The notes beneath the pieces are model-generated. The model was given only the letters and a program-made list of their open reading frames with translations, had not been told where the DNA came from and searched no databases. Below, piece after piece: positions 9,736-17,929 of a stretch of DNA of 64,000 bases (the first letter of the stretch is position 1; every line of letters begins with the position of its first letter). Made by a program: the position numbers and the translations under genes. Origin of the DNA: a bacterium (GTDB taxonomy: Bacteria > Campylobacterota > Campylobacteria > Campylobacterales > Sulfurimonadaceae); contig JAHJGM010000019.1 of assembly GCA_018824305.1 (NCBI GenBank), positions 1-64,000 of the forward strand. The letters are read 5' to 3'.

Positions 9736-10545
9736 CTATTGCAAGGAGATCCCTTTTTTGTTACTCCATGCGATAAACGACCATATAAAAGGTTTGGGAT
9801 GAAGATTATTTTGTTCTATATGTGATCTATAGTATTCTCTCGCTTTTTGCTGCTGTTTATCATCGATCCCGCCTAAACTCCAGATCAGAGAGTTCACAAA
9901 CTCATCTTCATTAGAACTTTTTACGCTTCCTTTATTGGTAGTGATATAATCGATCGTCGGCAGATACCCGTTTTTATATAAAAGAATCGGAATATACCAG
10001 AAGTCCGGCTTAGTAATTATCTTTTTACCGATAAAATCCAGTATCTCCATATCAACAAAACTGCCACCCGCTTTATATGTGATATAACATGCTTTTGTTA
10101 CTTGCGCCGTCATTTTCAAAAGTGCTTTATCTATGTCTTGAACCTCAACACTTCTGGATGCGACGGCGATATCTGCCAAAGGAAGCTTACTCCAATCATC
10201 TTCCCAGCCTATATGATAGGTCTTTATATTTGTGATGCCCTCTTTTGCCGCGTATACTTCAAGTTCTTCAAGCATTTTGAGTGAAAAATCTATGGCTATG
10301 ACCTGTTTTACTTTTTTTGCAAGGGGGATAGCCAGTGTCCCCGGTCCGCAGCCTATATCAAGTACAATATCTTCCGCAGAAATATCCATGTGGGATATGA
10401 AATCATCGATATATGGTGATCTCTGCACCGAGACTGCCATCTCTTTTGATTTATTGTCCCAATCATCACTGCTCTTGCCCTTAAAATCCGTTAATGCTTT
10501 ATGCTCTTTATACATACTCGCAAAATCTATCTCTTGTAAAAACAT
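9736..10545 (-). CDS. Class I SAM-dependent methyltransferase
   Basis: Rossmann-fold methyltransferase of 269 residues. The SAM-binding motif I is VLDIGCGPGTLAIPLA (about residues 60-75), followed by the acidic strand end VIAIDFSLKMLEELE. It has a well-placed AGAGGAG site before ATG at 10545. It is the last gene of the 14-gene minus-strand run that starts with the globin gene, and a membrane-protein gene ends 16 bases upstream. The substrate is not visible. Because it sits with uptake and receptor genes it could modify a metal chelator or act in metal-cofactor metabolism, but that is only a guess from position. Confidence 0.8.
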   Translation of the reverse strand: MFLQEIDFASMYKEHKALTDFKGKSSDDWDNKSKEMAVSVQRSPYIDDFISHMDISAEDIVLDIGCGPGTLAIPLAKKVKQVIAIDFSLKMLEELEVYAAKEGITNIKTYHIGWEDDWSKLPLADIAVASRSVEVQDIDKALLKMTAQVTKACYITYKAGGSFVDMEILDFIGKKIITKPDFWYIPILLYKNGYLPTIDYITTNKGSVKSSNEDEFVNSLIWSLGGIDDKQQQKAREYYRSHIEQNNLHPKPFIWSFIAWSNKKGISLQ

Positions 10546-10561
10546 CGTTTCTCCTCTTTGT

Positions 10562-11038
10562 TTATTGGTTGTTTTTCATCGCTCGTATCTGATTTTCCAA
10601 TATCATCGCGACGATTTTCAGCGCATCGTACGAACTCCGCTGTGCGATACTTTCCAAGCTATCTTCCACACTGTCGACGATTATATTTTTTTCTTTTAGC
10701 AACAAGACCGCTGTATCTCGACTTATTTTCACACTATCGCATATCTCTTGAAAAGGCCTGCTTTTAAGAGTTTTAAGCAGTTTATGATTATCGCATTCCT
10801 GAATTGGCTCATGAAATCTCATGACTAGATCGCTTATCATCTTTTTGAGTTTATGCTTTCTCAGGTAGATATGTATCGGCAGGACAAGCAAAAAGATCAT
10901 CCCCATCGACTTATGGACAATGAGAGCATTTTGAGCATACTCGTCATCAAACATCATCAACGCACTTAGAGCTATCATCGTAATGAAGACGCTCATCAAA
11001 AAAATGATCGCCAGTTTTAAAAACATCTCTGCATTCAC
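10562..11038 (-). CDS. Small membrane protein, DUF4405-like N-terminus
   Basis: 158-residue protein I do not recognise with certainty. Two membrane helices are clear, about residues 6-30 and 40-60. The second carries H42 and H56 (HKSMGMIFLLVLPIH), a His-x13-His spacing of the kind that binds heme in b-type cytochromes and DUF4405-like proteins. The C-terminal 95 residues are soluble, with a helix-rich part that looks like a small HTH-like segment (RPFQEICDSVKISRDTAVLL). The start is GTG at 11038, overlapping the stop of the preceding gene as GTGA; ATG four codons later is an alternative. It is part of the ModE-linked run. Function unknown; heme binding is inference. Confidence 0.6.
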   Translation of the reverse strand: MNAEMFLKLAIIFLMSVFITMIALSALMMFDDEYAQNALIVHKSMGMIFLLVLPIHIYLRKHKLKKMISDLVMRFHEPIQECDNHKLLKTLKSRPFQEICDSVKISRDTAVLLLKEKNIIVDSVEDSLESIAQRSSYDALKIVAMILENQIRAMKNNQ

Positions 11039-11247
11039 TTAAACCGCCTTTGCTTACATGTAAAGCTTTCAACACTCCATCTTCTGTAAAGACAGTTATA
11101 ACAGCTACTTTGTTCAACGGATGTGACGAACTCGTCTTCATCTTTGTCAAGAGCGAACTCCTTACATGTAGATGCTGCTTCCATCGCTTTTACATAACTT
11201 TTTTTGCCATATTTGAAAATATGGTTCGCTCCCTCTGTATAAAACAT
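11035..11247 (-). CDS. Small four-cysteine protein, function unknown
   Basis: 70 residues, no signal peptide or membrane helix. Four cysteines, C28, C49, C52 and C64, lie in TCKEF, SCYNCLYRRW and FTCKQ, a pattern that could hold a metal ion or an iron-sulfur cluster. The start ATG at 11247 lies 8 bases after the stop of the TiaS-like gene, and the stop overlaps the next GTG start, so it is tightly fixed in the operon. Two TACATGTA palindromes fall inside this 213-base gene (near 11055 and 11162), both read as Thr-Cys-Lys. I do not recognise the family. Its position among uptake genes suggests metal handling (inference). Confidence 0.6.
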   Translation of the reverse strand: MFYTEGANHIFKYGKKSYVKAMEAASTCKEFALDKDEDEFVTSVEQSSCYNCLYRRWSVESFTCKQRRFK

Positions 11248-11255
11248 CCCTACCC

Positions 11256-11987
11256 TTAGTACTCTTGCAAATCTTCTCTTACCAAAGGTTTGTAAAAACC
11301 TCCGTACTTTTCTAGGAGCAAGACCGATTTATGCTCTTTATATACCCCTTTTAAATACTCTTTTACTATTACGGAGGTATTCTCATCCACAGGATCGCAA
11401 TTTATCAGTCTCACCTCATCAAACAGCCTTAACGATAACAGCTCCTTAACGCTTATGATCTCTTTATCCAAAGTGATCTTTCCTTTGATGCGTCCGTCAT
11501 TTCCGTACAACCTCAAAGCCACACCTGCGAGTGCGCCTATGACCCCGTTGCCTTCGTTTTTCCATCCCTTTAAAAAAAGGTTTTGCGATTTTGCGACAAC
11601 AAAAGCGTTTTCTTTGATCAGGACTCTTTTTTTTGCGCTCAGACCGTAGTTTATTAAAGCGTATCTGTCATCTATGTCTTTTTCGTAACCTATGCAGATA
11701 CCCGGTGAAGAGGAAGATGCACTTTTTTGAGACACATAATCGACTACGAACTCTTTGACTTCCTGAAGTTCCTGTTCATTCAGATGAGTCGTAAAACACA
11801 TCGAACTGTTATGCGACGTATAGTTGATCTCTTCATGCAGCAGCAGTTGATGACGGGTAACAGATGTCGTTTTTGTATAATAGCGCTCTATATGTTCCTT
11901 TATATCTTCGCATATCTCACCCGTTGAAGTGTAATATCCCAACTCGTCGGTATCATCTATGGCTATGTATGTTTTATATCTTTGCAT
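11256..11987 (-). CDS. TiaS-like protein (agmatinylcytidine synthetase catalytic-domain family)
   Basis: 243 residues beginning with IAIDDTDELGYYTSTGEI, which resembles the DDTD...TT nucleotide-binding signature of archaeal TiaS, the enzyme that attaches agmatine to tRNA-Ile2. Archaeal TiaS is about 420 residues and has extra OB-fold and zinc-ribbon domains; this protein appears to carry only the front part, with a glycine-rich segment (EGNGVIGALAGVALRLYGNDG) around residue 155. Bacteria normally use TilS at that tRNA position, so tRNA modification is unlikely. It is encoded 16 bases after the second TonB-dependent receptor and 8 bases before the four-Cys gene. A kinase-like or ligase-like role in the metal-uptake locus is possible. 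Family call is from motif recognition only. Confidence 0.55.
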   Translation of the reverse strand: MQRYKTYIAIDDTDELGYYTSTGEICEDIKEHIERYYTKTTSVTRHQLLLHEEINYTSHNSSMCFTTHLNEQELQEVKEFVVDYVSQKSASSSSPGICIGYEKDIDDRYALINYGLSAKKRVLIKENAFVVAKSQNLFLKGWKNEGNGVIGALAGVALRLYGNDGRIKGKITLDKEIISVKELLSLRLFDEVRLINCDPVDENTSVIVKEYLKGVYKEHKSVLLLEKYGGFYKPLVREDLQEY

Positions 11988-12003
11988 CTGTTACGCCTCT
12001 CAT

Positions 12004-13980
12004 CTAAAATTTATATGCTAGATTTGCAAAATACTCGCGTCCGGTCATAGGAAATGCCATGTCGTATCGTACAAGTTCATCTGTCAGATTTTTCACGCCG
12101 ATTTCAGCAGTAATAGCTTTTATGGTATAAATAGCTTTGATGTCAAATGTCGTAAAATCGGGATTTATGACATAGCTCTTATCCAGTTTTTGTTCGTACG
12201 CACCGCTTCGAAACTTCATATTTGCATATGCCGAGAAACCTGCTCCTATCTCTTTTTGGGCAAAAGCAAATAACTGATGTTTTGGTACGTCTGTCTGTTT
12301 GACACTCGTATCTTCCGTATTTTTTACCCAGATATAGGTGTAGTTCCCGCCGGCTTCCAAACCGTCGACTTTGTAGTTCAACTCAAACTCTCCGCCCACA
12401 TGATTAAATGTACCGACGTTTTGATTTTGTGTCAAAGAGGTGTTTTGATCCCATACGACACTCTGAATAGCATCTTCCACTCTTGTAAAAAAACCGTTCA
12501 CGCGACCTGTCAATGCATCATAGTTTTTTTGATAACTGAGCTCATAATGAGTTGAGATCTCGTTTTTAAGATCGGGATTAGGAACCGCCGTACCGAGTTT
12601 TCTTGAGTATCGGTCTTTCATAGAGGGCATATATGTTTTTCTTGAGACACTTGCTTTTACTTTTGAACTCGTATCTAAGGAGTATATAAGAGCGACTTGA
12701 GGACTCACTGAACTTTCAGTCTGTTTTGAGAGCATATCCTGATAAGCAGCAGTCGTATCATATATCTTATCAGCCGTTCTTTGGTCATAACTGATGCCGC
12801 CGAAAAGTTCAAGTTTTGACGTTATCTCGAATGTATCTTCAAGACCTAAAGAAAGGGTATGATCTTCATAGTTTTCAGTCAATGTTTTAGACTCGGTGAC
12901 TTTATCGAGGTCATAACCCTTATGCACATCTTTTTTAAAATTTGCCGCCGCTTTTATGAAATTATCGCCCAGTTGTATCCCGTATTCAAGACGCGCACCG
13001 GCACTATAGTCTTCATAACGGCTTTTAAAAGAGGATCCTTTGTTCATCGTTGTATAAGTGGCATCGTCATACGCAAACAAGGAGTTTGTAAACTTATCGT
13101 AATAAGCCAGTGCTTTTATATAACTCTCGTCAAAATTCTTTTGTCCCACCACAGAGACAGTCTCTTTATCCCATACAGGCCAGTCCCAATACTTTGTTTT
13201 GCTATATTCGGTGTCAGTCGCAGGAGGCTGTTGTTTCTTGCCTTTTTGATTTGCATAAGAGATCGCCACCTCACTTTGATCGTCTGCTATATATCCCGCC
13301 TTTAAACTTATCTTGCGGTCGTCTGCTTGTGAACGGAGGCTATCTCCCAGCGGCTGCGAAGCAGTAGCGGTATAATCGTTGCTGAGTCTGTAATGGTCTT
13401 GTTCTCGCACAACTGCTCCAAGCTGTGCATAATAGTGTCCTTGACGTGTTCCTATGTTCAGGGATTCTTCATGTCTGGCCATCTTGCCTATACTATCAAC
13501 GACTATGCCGGCTTTGATCTCACCCTCTAAAGCTTTGGTCGGCTTTTTAGAGACTATGTTCACGACACCACCCATCGTATTTGCACCGTAAACGACTGAC
13601 GAGTATCCTTTAGACACATCGATCTCACCTATATCGGAGGTTAAAAAACGCGCATAGTCAAAATTACCGTCATAGGGAACATACACAGGGATACCATCGA
13701 TAAACACCCCTATTCTATTCGCGTTAAATCCTCTTATGTAGAGTGTCGATTCGCCGCGGCCGCCTTGAACGTCTTGATTGACTCCGCTTATATTGTCCAA
13801 AGCCTCAGATACCGTTTCAGAGTTGTTCTGCGCGATAGTTTTAGAGTCTATACTCTGTTCAAAAAGATTTATCTCTTTTGTACTGTTGTTATTGTCTTGT
13901 ACATTGATCTGTCCAAGAGTGAAAGTATCCGCCAAAGCGGCACATGCCGCGAATGAAACCATTATCAAATGTTTTTTCAT
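12004..13980 (-). CDS. TonB-dependent outer membrane receptor (second of two)
   Basis: 658-residue receptor. A signal peptide (MKKHLIMVSFAACAALA) precedes a short TonB-box region (FTLGQINVQD). The plug domain covers about residues 35-150 with the usual motifs (SEALDNISGVN, YIRGFNANRIGVFIDGIP, YGANTMGGVVNIVSKK), followed by a 22-strand barrel ending in the terminal aromatic signature (YFANLAYKF). ATG at 13980 follows AAGGAG closely. It lies 11 bases after the luciferase-like gene in the ModE-linked operon. The ligand is unknown; with a FecCD-type ABC importer and ModE nearby, a molybdate, tungstate or metallophore substrate is more likely than plain iron-siderophore, though iron cannot be excluded. 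Confidence 0.88.
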   Translation of the reverse strand: MKKHLIMVSFAACAALADTFTLGQINVQDNNNSTKEINLFEQSIDSKTIAQNNSETVSEALDNISGVNQDVQGGRGESTLYIRGFNANRIGVFIDGIPVYVPYDGNFDYARFLTSDIGEIDVSKGYSSVVYGANTMGGVVNIVSKKPTKALEGEIKAGIVVDSIGKMARHEESLNIGTRQGHYYAQLGAVVREQDHYRLSNDYTATASQPLGDSLRSQADDRKISLKAGYIADDQSEVAISYANQKGKKQQPPATDTEYSKTKYWDWPVWDKETVSVVGQKNFDESYIKALAYYDKFTNSLFAYDDATYTTMNKGSSFKSRYEDYSAGARLEYGIQLGDNFIKAAANFKKDVHKGYDLDKVTESKTLTENYEDHTLSLGLEDTFEITSKLELFGGISYDQRTADKIYDTTAAYQDMLSKQTESSVSPQVALIYSLDTSSKVKASVSRKTYMPSMKDRYSRKLGTAVPNPDLKNEISTHYELSYQKNYDALTGRVNGFFTRVEDAIQSVVWDQNTSLTQNQNVGTFNHVGGEFELNYKVDGLEAGGNYTYIWVKNTEDTSVKQTDVPKHQLFAFAQKEIGAGFSAYANMKFRSGAYEQKLDKSYVINPDFTTFDIKAIYTIKAITAEIGVKNLTDELVRYDMAFPMTGREYFANLAYKF

Positions 13981-13991
13981 TTATTCTCCTT

Positions 13992-14999
13992 TTATATATG
14001 TGGTCTGATTTTTGAATTAAAAGTGTTGAGCATTATTTTGCTCTCTCCGAAATCCGCCGTGGCGGGTTTTAAGATAAGATGTACATTTTTAACCTCCCTG
14101 TCGATCTCTTTTATTTTTGCTATACAATCCTCTTGTGTCCCGATAATCCCGTTGAGTAAGAAATTCTCTCCCGCAAAAAACTCATATCTCTGTTCTAAAA
14201 GTTTTTTGTAGTTCTCCTCATCCCATACAGGCTTCATACTTTGTGCCGAAGCCGCCCTCATCGACTTTATAAAATGATCTATCGCCGGTTTTGCTATATC
14301 TACAGCCGCTTCTTTCGTGTCTGCCACACAAAAAACCCGTAGTATCACCGTTTCAGGGTAAGAACCTGCGATCTCTTTATAAAGCTTTTGCATCTCTACG
14401 CATTCTTGAACAGTTGCACCCTGAGAGAACATCAGCCCATAGCCGTGTCTTGCAGCAAACTCTACCGTTACTGGACTTGAAAAAGTCGCTATATAAAAAG
14501 GAATCTTTTCTCTCAGTGGTTTAGGGTGCAGATCCACTCCGTCAAAATCAATATATTTTCCATGATATAACGATAGATTCTGATTGACAAGCGCATCTAC
14601 CGCCTCCACGGATTCAAACATCATATCCCGCAATTCATCGCTGCTTTTTAAAAAGTGTTTGCTGTCTGCCGCAAATCCCCCCTTAGCAAACCCCGCATTG
14701 ATACGTCCGACGCTTAGATGTTCTAAAACGTTGATACTCTCAGAGAGTCTTATAGGGTTATAAAAAGGCGCCAAAAAACCTGCCGTTCCAAGTTTGATGC
14801 GGTCTGTTTTTGCAGCAGCGTAAGCCATTAGCAGCGATGGATCTGGGATCACGCTAAACCCGTTAAAATGATGCTCGCCAAACCATACCTCGTCAAATCC
14901 AAGCTGTTCGGCATAAACTACCTGCCTTATCTGTTCAAAGATCGCTTCATTCACGCTTGTATCATAATTCTCAACGAGACAAAATAGCCCTACTTTCAC
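13992..14999 (-). CDS. Luciferase-like flavin-dependent monooxygenase
   Basis: 335 residues of the bacterial luciferase-like (LLM) TIM-barrel family: N-terminal strand MKVGLFCLVE, the motif FDEVWFGEHHF at about residue 34, RIKLGTAGFLAPFYNP for the phosphate/flavin side and LSVGRINAGFAKGGFA near residue 110. Such enzymes use reduced FMN (or F420 in other groups) and oxygen. The start is GTG at 14999 and it overlaps the stop of a 38-codon gene as GTGA, so translation is coupled. Sitting inside a metal-uptake operon it may oxidise or break down an organic metal ligand, or help make one; nothing in the sequence decides this. Confidence 0.82.
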   Translation of the reverse strand: MKVGLFCLVENYDTSVNEAIFEQIRQVVYAEQLGFDEVWFGEHHFNGFSVIPDPSLLMAYAAAKTDRIKLGTAGFLAPFYNPIRLSESINVLEHLSVGRINAGFAKGGFAADSKHFLKSSDELRDMMFESVEAVDALVNQNLSLYHGKYIDFDGVDLHPKPLREKIPFYIATFSSPVTVEFAARHGYGLMFSQGATVQECVEMQKLYKEIAGSYPETVILRVFCVADTKEAAVDIAKPAIDHFIKSMRAASAQSMKPVWDEENYKKLLEQRYEFFAGENFLLNGIIGTQEDCIAKIKEIDREVKNVHLILKPATADFGESKIMLNTFNSKIRPHI

Positions 15000-15112
15000 A
15001 TCTGTTCCTTGATGAATTTGTCAAATGAGCTATCCATCAATCCAAGATTAAACGGATTGCATGATAACGCGATGATTGCAGATATACCGATTTTTTTATA
15101 GAGAGTTATCAT
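14996..15112 (-). CDS. Small 38-residue protein between binding protein and monooxygenase genes
   Basis: A short reading frame of 38 codons that fills the whole gap between its neighbours. It starts with ATG at 15112 inside the last codons of the binding-protein gene, six bases after a GGGAG site, and its TGA overlaps the GTG start of the monooxygenase gene. The product begins MITLYKKIGISAIIALSCN: two lysines, then a short hydrophobic stretch ending at Cys18, resembling a minimal signal or lipoprotein leader (ALSC is a poor but possible lipobox). The tail is mixed charged (MDSSFDKFIKEQM). Double overlap and the ribosome site argue that it is translated. Function unknown. Confidence 0.5.
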   Translation of the reverse strand: MITLYKKIGISAIIALSCNPFNLGLMDSSFDKFIKEQM

Positions 15113-16124
15113 CTTTATCTCCCATATTTTGAATATTATTCGACTCTTTTTGCGTGATGTCTACATGTAAGAAAAGGCGATTAAATCTTTGCAGTTCATC
15201 CTCAAATGAGTTTGGTAAAAGCTTCGGATAAAAAGTATGGATCAGCCATCTGATACCCATCAGACGCATAAATGAGGGCGGTCTTGTGATATAGTTAAAA
15301 GGTTGTGATGGAACAATATAGACTTTCCCCTCTTTCATGGCTCTTAAGTTTTTAAATCTGATATCGTTAAAAATATCTTTGAAAAAACTTTTTTCCATGA
15401 CTACGATCACATCGGGGTCAGAAAGTATGATTTTCTCCATACCGATCTTTTCCATACCGTAGTTTGAGCTCATCTTACATGTAAGGGCATTTTTTGCTCC
15501 GCTGTATTTAAACGGCTCAAGATGAAAAGAGCCTTCACATTCGCTAAAAAGCCCATCTAACCCCTCTGCAAAGTAGTAACGAACTTTTTTATGTTTTGAC
15601 AACTCACCCTGCAGACTCTCTATGAGCGAAAGAGTTTCCTTTGTATAGCTTATGAGTTCATCGGCTCTTGCTCTGTTACCCGTCAGTTTTGCATAAAGTT
15701 CAAACTGGCTTACAAGGTCATTGATCGAGTCGTTTCTCACAAGCAGCACGGGAATACTCAGCTTTTCAAACTTATGCAGGATGTTCTCAGCTCCGTTCAT
15801 CTTCCCCCACATGATGATGACATCAGGTTTAGATGCAGCAAGAAGCTCAAAGTTCGGTGTCTGTCCCTGTCCAAAGAAACCTCCTACGACAGGTTTATTT
15901 GCCGCCTCTTTTGCATAAAGTTTTTGCTCATCGTTAAAAGGCATGTTGAGTGCTGCGACAAGTGAGGGATCAAATGCCAAAACACTCATCGTAAGCGGCG
16001 GTGAAGCGGCGTATATCTTTGTCACATGATCGCTTACATGTACGCTTCGCCCGTAATCATCCACTATTACTTTCGCTTCTGCATGTAAAAGTAGTACCAT
16101 TAAAATAAAAACTATTTTCATCAT
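15096..16124 (-). CDS. FecB/BtuF-type substrate-binding protein (second of two)
   Basis: Periplasmic binding protein for a class II (BtuCD/FecCD-type) ABC importer. I place the start at ATG 16124, where it overlaps the ATPase stop as ATGA; an upstream in-frame start at 16151 would lie inside the ATPase gene and put extra residues before the signal peptide (MMKIVFILMVLLLHAEA). The body has the two lobes joined by a long helix and conserved stretches YAASPPLTMSVLAFDP, VGGFFGQGQTPNFELL and FNYITRPPSFMRLMGIRWL. It shares these with the other binding protein encoded at 20213-21265, including the His/Cys/Glu-bearing YYFAEGLDGLFSECEGSFHLE segment, so the two are paralogues. It contains three TACATGTA palindromes. 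Confidence 0.85.
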   Translation of the reverse strand: MMKIVFILMVLLLHAEAKVIVDDYGRSVHVSDHVTKIYAASPPLTMSVLAFDPSLVAALNMPFNDEQKLYAKEAANKPVVGGFFGQGQTPNFELLAASKPDVIIMWGKMNGAENILHKFEKLSIPVLLVRNDSINDLVSQFELYAKLTGNRARADELISYTKETLSLIESLQGELSKHKKVRYYFAEGLDGLFSECEGSFHLEPFKYSGAKNALTCKMSSNYGMEKIGMEKIILSDPDVIVVMEKSFFKDIFNDIRFKNLRAMKEGKVYIVPSQPFNYITRPPSFMRLMGIRWLIHTFYPKLLPNSFEDELQRFNRLFLHVDITQKESNNIQNMGDKDDNSL

Positions 16125-16906
16125 CTTTGACCTTTTAAAATTGGGATACACAACTGTTTGTCATCATAAGTTATGATCTTCGCGTCGATGTTGTAAATAT
16201 CCTGCATCATCGCATCTGTTATCACTTCGCTACTTGTCCCGCTTGCTATGATGTGACCCTCGTCCATCACTACGACTCTGCTTGATACCAAAATGGCATG
16301 GTCAGGATAATGGGTCGTTTTTAAAAACGTATATCCCATGGAACTAAGCTCGTTTATCAACTCCAAAAGCCGCATCTGATTTCCGTAGTCAAGCCCCGAG
16401 ACCGGTTCATCCATAATGAAAGTCTTTGCTTCTTGGGTCAGTGCGCGAGCAAGAAGCACCATCTGTTTTTGACCCCCGCTCAATTCTCCAAAAGCTCTGT
16501 TTGCAAGAGAGGCTATCCCTATCGTTTTGAGTGCCGTTCGAGCTATATCAAAATCATTTTTTGAGGGTGATGCAAAGAGTCCGAGTTTAAAGACTCTTCC
16601 CATCACGACCATATCCAGCACGCTGTAATTAAAGGGAACATTGTGATACTGCGGTATATAAGCGATATGCGATGCCATCTCTTTTTGGGAATATGTATGC
16701 AGATCACGACCTGCGATCTTTATCTCGCCTTTGCCTTTTATGAGTCCGAGGATAAGACGGATAAGCGTACTTTTTCCGCACCCGTTTGCACCGAGCAGAC
16801 TGACGACTTCACCCTTATGAAGTTCAAAATCCACATCTTTGAGGACATCTCTTTTAGGATAGGAAAAGTTGAGTCCTTTTACCGATACGATTGGTTCTAG
16901 TTCCAT
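16121..16906 (-). CDS. FecE/BtuD-type ABC transporter ATPase
   Basis: ATP-binding subunit of the importer, 261 residues. Walker A is GANGCGKST (about residues 39-47), the Q-loop lies in YIPQYHNVPF, the signature is LSGGQKQMVLLARAL and Walker B is TFIMDEPVSGLD, followed by the H-switch in KTTHYPDH. It overlaps the permease gene by 10 bases at its start and the binding-protein gene by 4 bases at its end. Homologues handle iron-siderophore, heme, cobalamin or, in the Haemophilus MolBCA case, molybdate and tungstate. The linked ModE site favours the last possibility here. Confidence 0.9.
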   Translation of the reverse strand: MELEPIVSVKGLNFSYPKRDVLKDVDFELHKGEVVSLLGANGCGKSTLIRLILGLIKGKGEIKIAGRDLHTYSQKEMASHIAYIPQYHNVPFNYSVLDMVVMGRVFKLGLFASPSKNDFDIARTALKTIGIASLANRAFGELSGGQKQMVLLARALTQEAKTFIMDEPVSGLDYGNQMRLLELINELSSMGYTFLKTTHYPDHAILVSSRVVVMDEGHIIASGTSSEVITDAMMQDIYNIDAKIITYDDKQLCIPILKGQR

Positions 16907-17925
16907 GCTGCCCTCGCATTTTTGAGTACGATCACAAATATAGGGATGCCGATAAGCGATGTGAGTATCCCGATAGGTATCTCGACACTAAGTGCGAGTC
17001 TTGAAACGGAATCTGCAAGAAGCAAAAAGATGGCTCCAAGAATAGCAGAAAGCGGGATTAGCACGCGATGAGAAGGTCCTATAGCCATACGGATAATATG
17101 CGGGATGATAAGTCCTATCCAACCGATGATGCCCGCCATAACGACAGAGAGCGAACTTGCAAGCGTCGCAAGTAAAATAGCGACTATACGAATAAGCTTC
17201 ACATTGATACCAAGCGCTTTTGCCTCCTCGTCTCCAAGACTTAAGATATCAAAATATTTACTCATGACGATCATCAAAGCGACACTGATAAGCATCGGAA
17301 CGCTCAAAAGCAGCACATTTGAAAGTTCGGTACTTGAGAGACTCCCCATCAGCCAGTAGACGATTGCGGGCAGAGTACTGTAGGGATCTGCCACATACTT
17401 GATGACTGAGAGAAGCGAGGTAAACAAAGACCCGCTGATAACACCGCCAAGCACAAGCATAACGGTAGAGCGGGAATTTGTCACCATAGTTGCGACGATG
17501 ACTGCAAACCCTACAGCTATAAAACCAAATAAAAAAGCCAGTATCTGCACCACAAACCACTGCTCGCTTATAAGCATCCCAAGAGCTGCTCCAAAAGAAG
17601 CTCCTGCCAATACTCCGAGAATACCGGGAGAGACTAGAGGATTGACAAACATCGCTTGAAATACAGCTCCCGACGTTGCAAGCGACGAACCGATAAGTAT
17701 CGCCAAGATCACCCGCGGCAGACGTATCTCCATGATAATATTGTCCAAAAGAGCAAAAGTCGCGATATCCCCGTTTGTACTGCCGAAGAACTTATAATCC
17801 AGATAGCTAATGAATGTATGAAAATCTATGGGGTACTGACCCCATAGAAGCGATAATATTGCAAAAAGTATAAGCAGGAGAGTCGAAACGACGATCCACT
17901 TGGTATGATTTGTAAGATTCATCAT
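16897..17925 (-). CDS. FecCD/BtuC-type ABC transporter permease
   Basis: 342-residue inner-membrane permease with about ten hydrophobic helices. Family landmarks are RLPRVILAILIGSSLATSGAVFQ near residue 73, VSPGILGVLAGASFGAALG near 95 and the cytoplasmic coupling region GINVKLIRIVAI. The late GIIGWIGLIIPHIIRM motif is typical of BtuC and FecCD. The first two codons are both ATG (17925 and 17922), and no strong ribosome site is visible, consistent with coupling to the receptor gene that ends 4 bases before. Only one permease gene is present, so it probably works as a homodimer served by both binding proteins. Confidence 0.9.
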   Translation of the reverse strand: MMNLTNHTKWIVVSTLLLILFAILSLLWGQYPIDFHTFISYLDYKFFGSTNGDIATFALLDNIIMEIRLPRVILAILIGSSLATSGAVFQAMFVNPLVSPGILGVLAGASFGAALGMLISEQWFVVQILAFLFGFIAVGFAVIVATMVTNSRSTVMLVLGGVISGSLFTSLLSVIKYVADPYSTLPAIVYWLMGSLSSTELSNVLLLSVPMLISVALMIVMSKYFDILSLGDEEAKALGINVKLIRIVAILLATLASSLSVVMAGIIGWIGLIIPHIIRMAIGPSHRVLIPLSAILGAIFLLLADSVSRLALSVEIPIGILTSLIGIPIFVIVLKNARAAWN

Positions 17926-17929
17926 ATCA

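Noticed and set aside
16124-16151. Upstream start for the second binding protein
   Set aside because: It lies inside the ATPase gene and would put charged residues before the signal peptide; the ATGA overlap start fits better.
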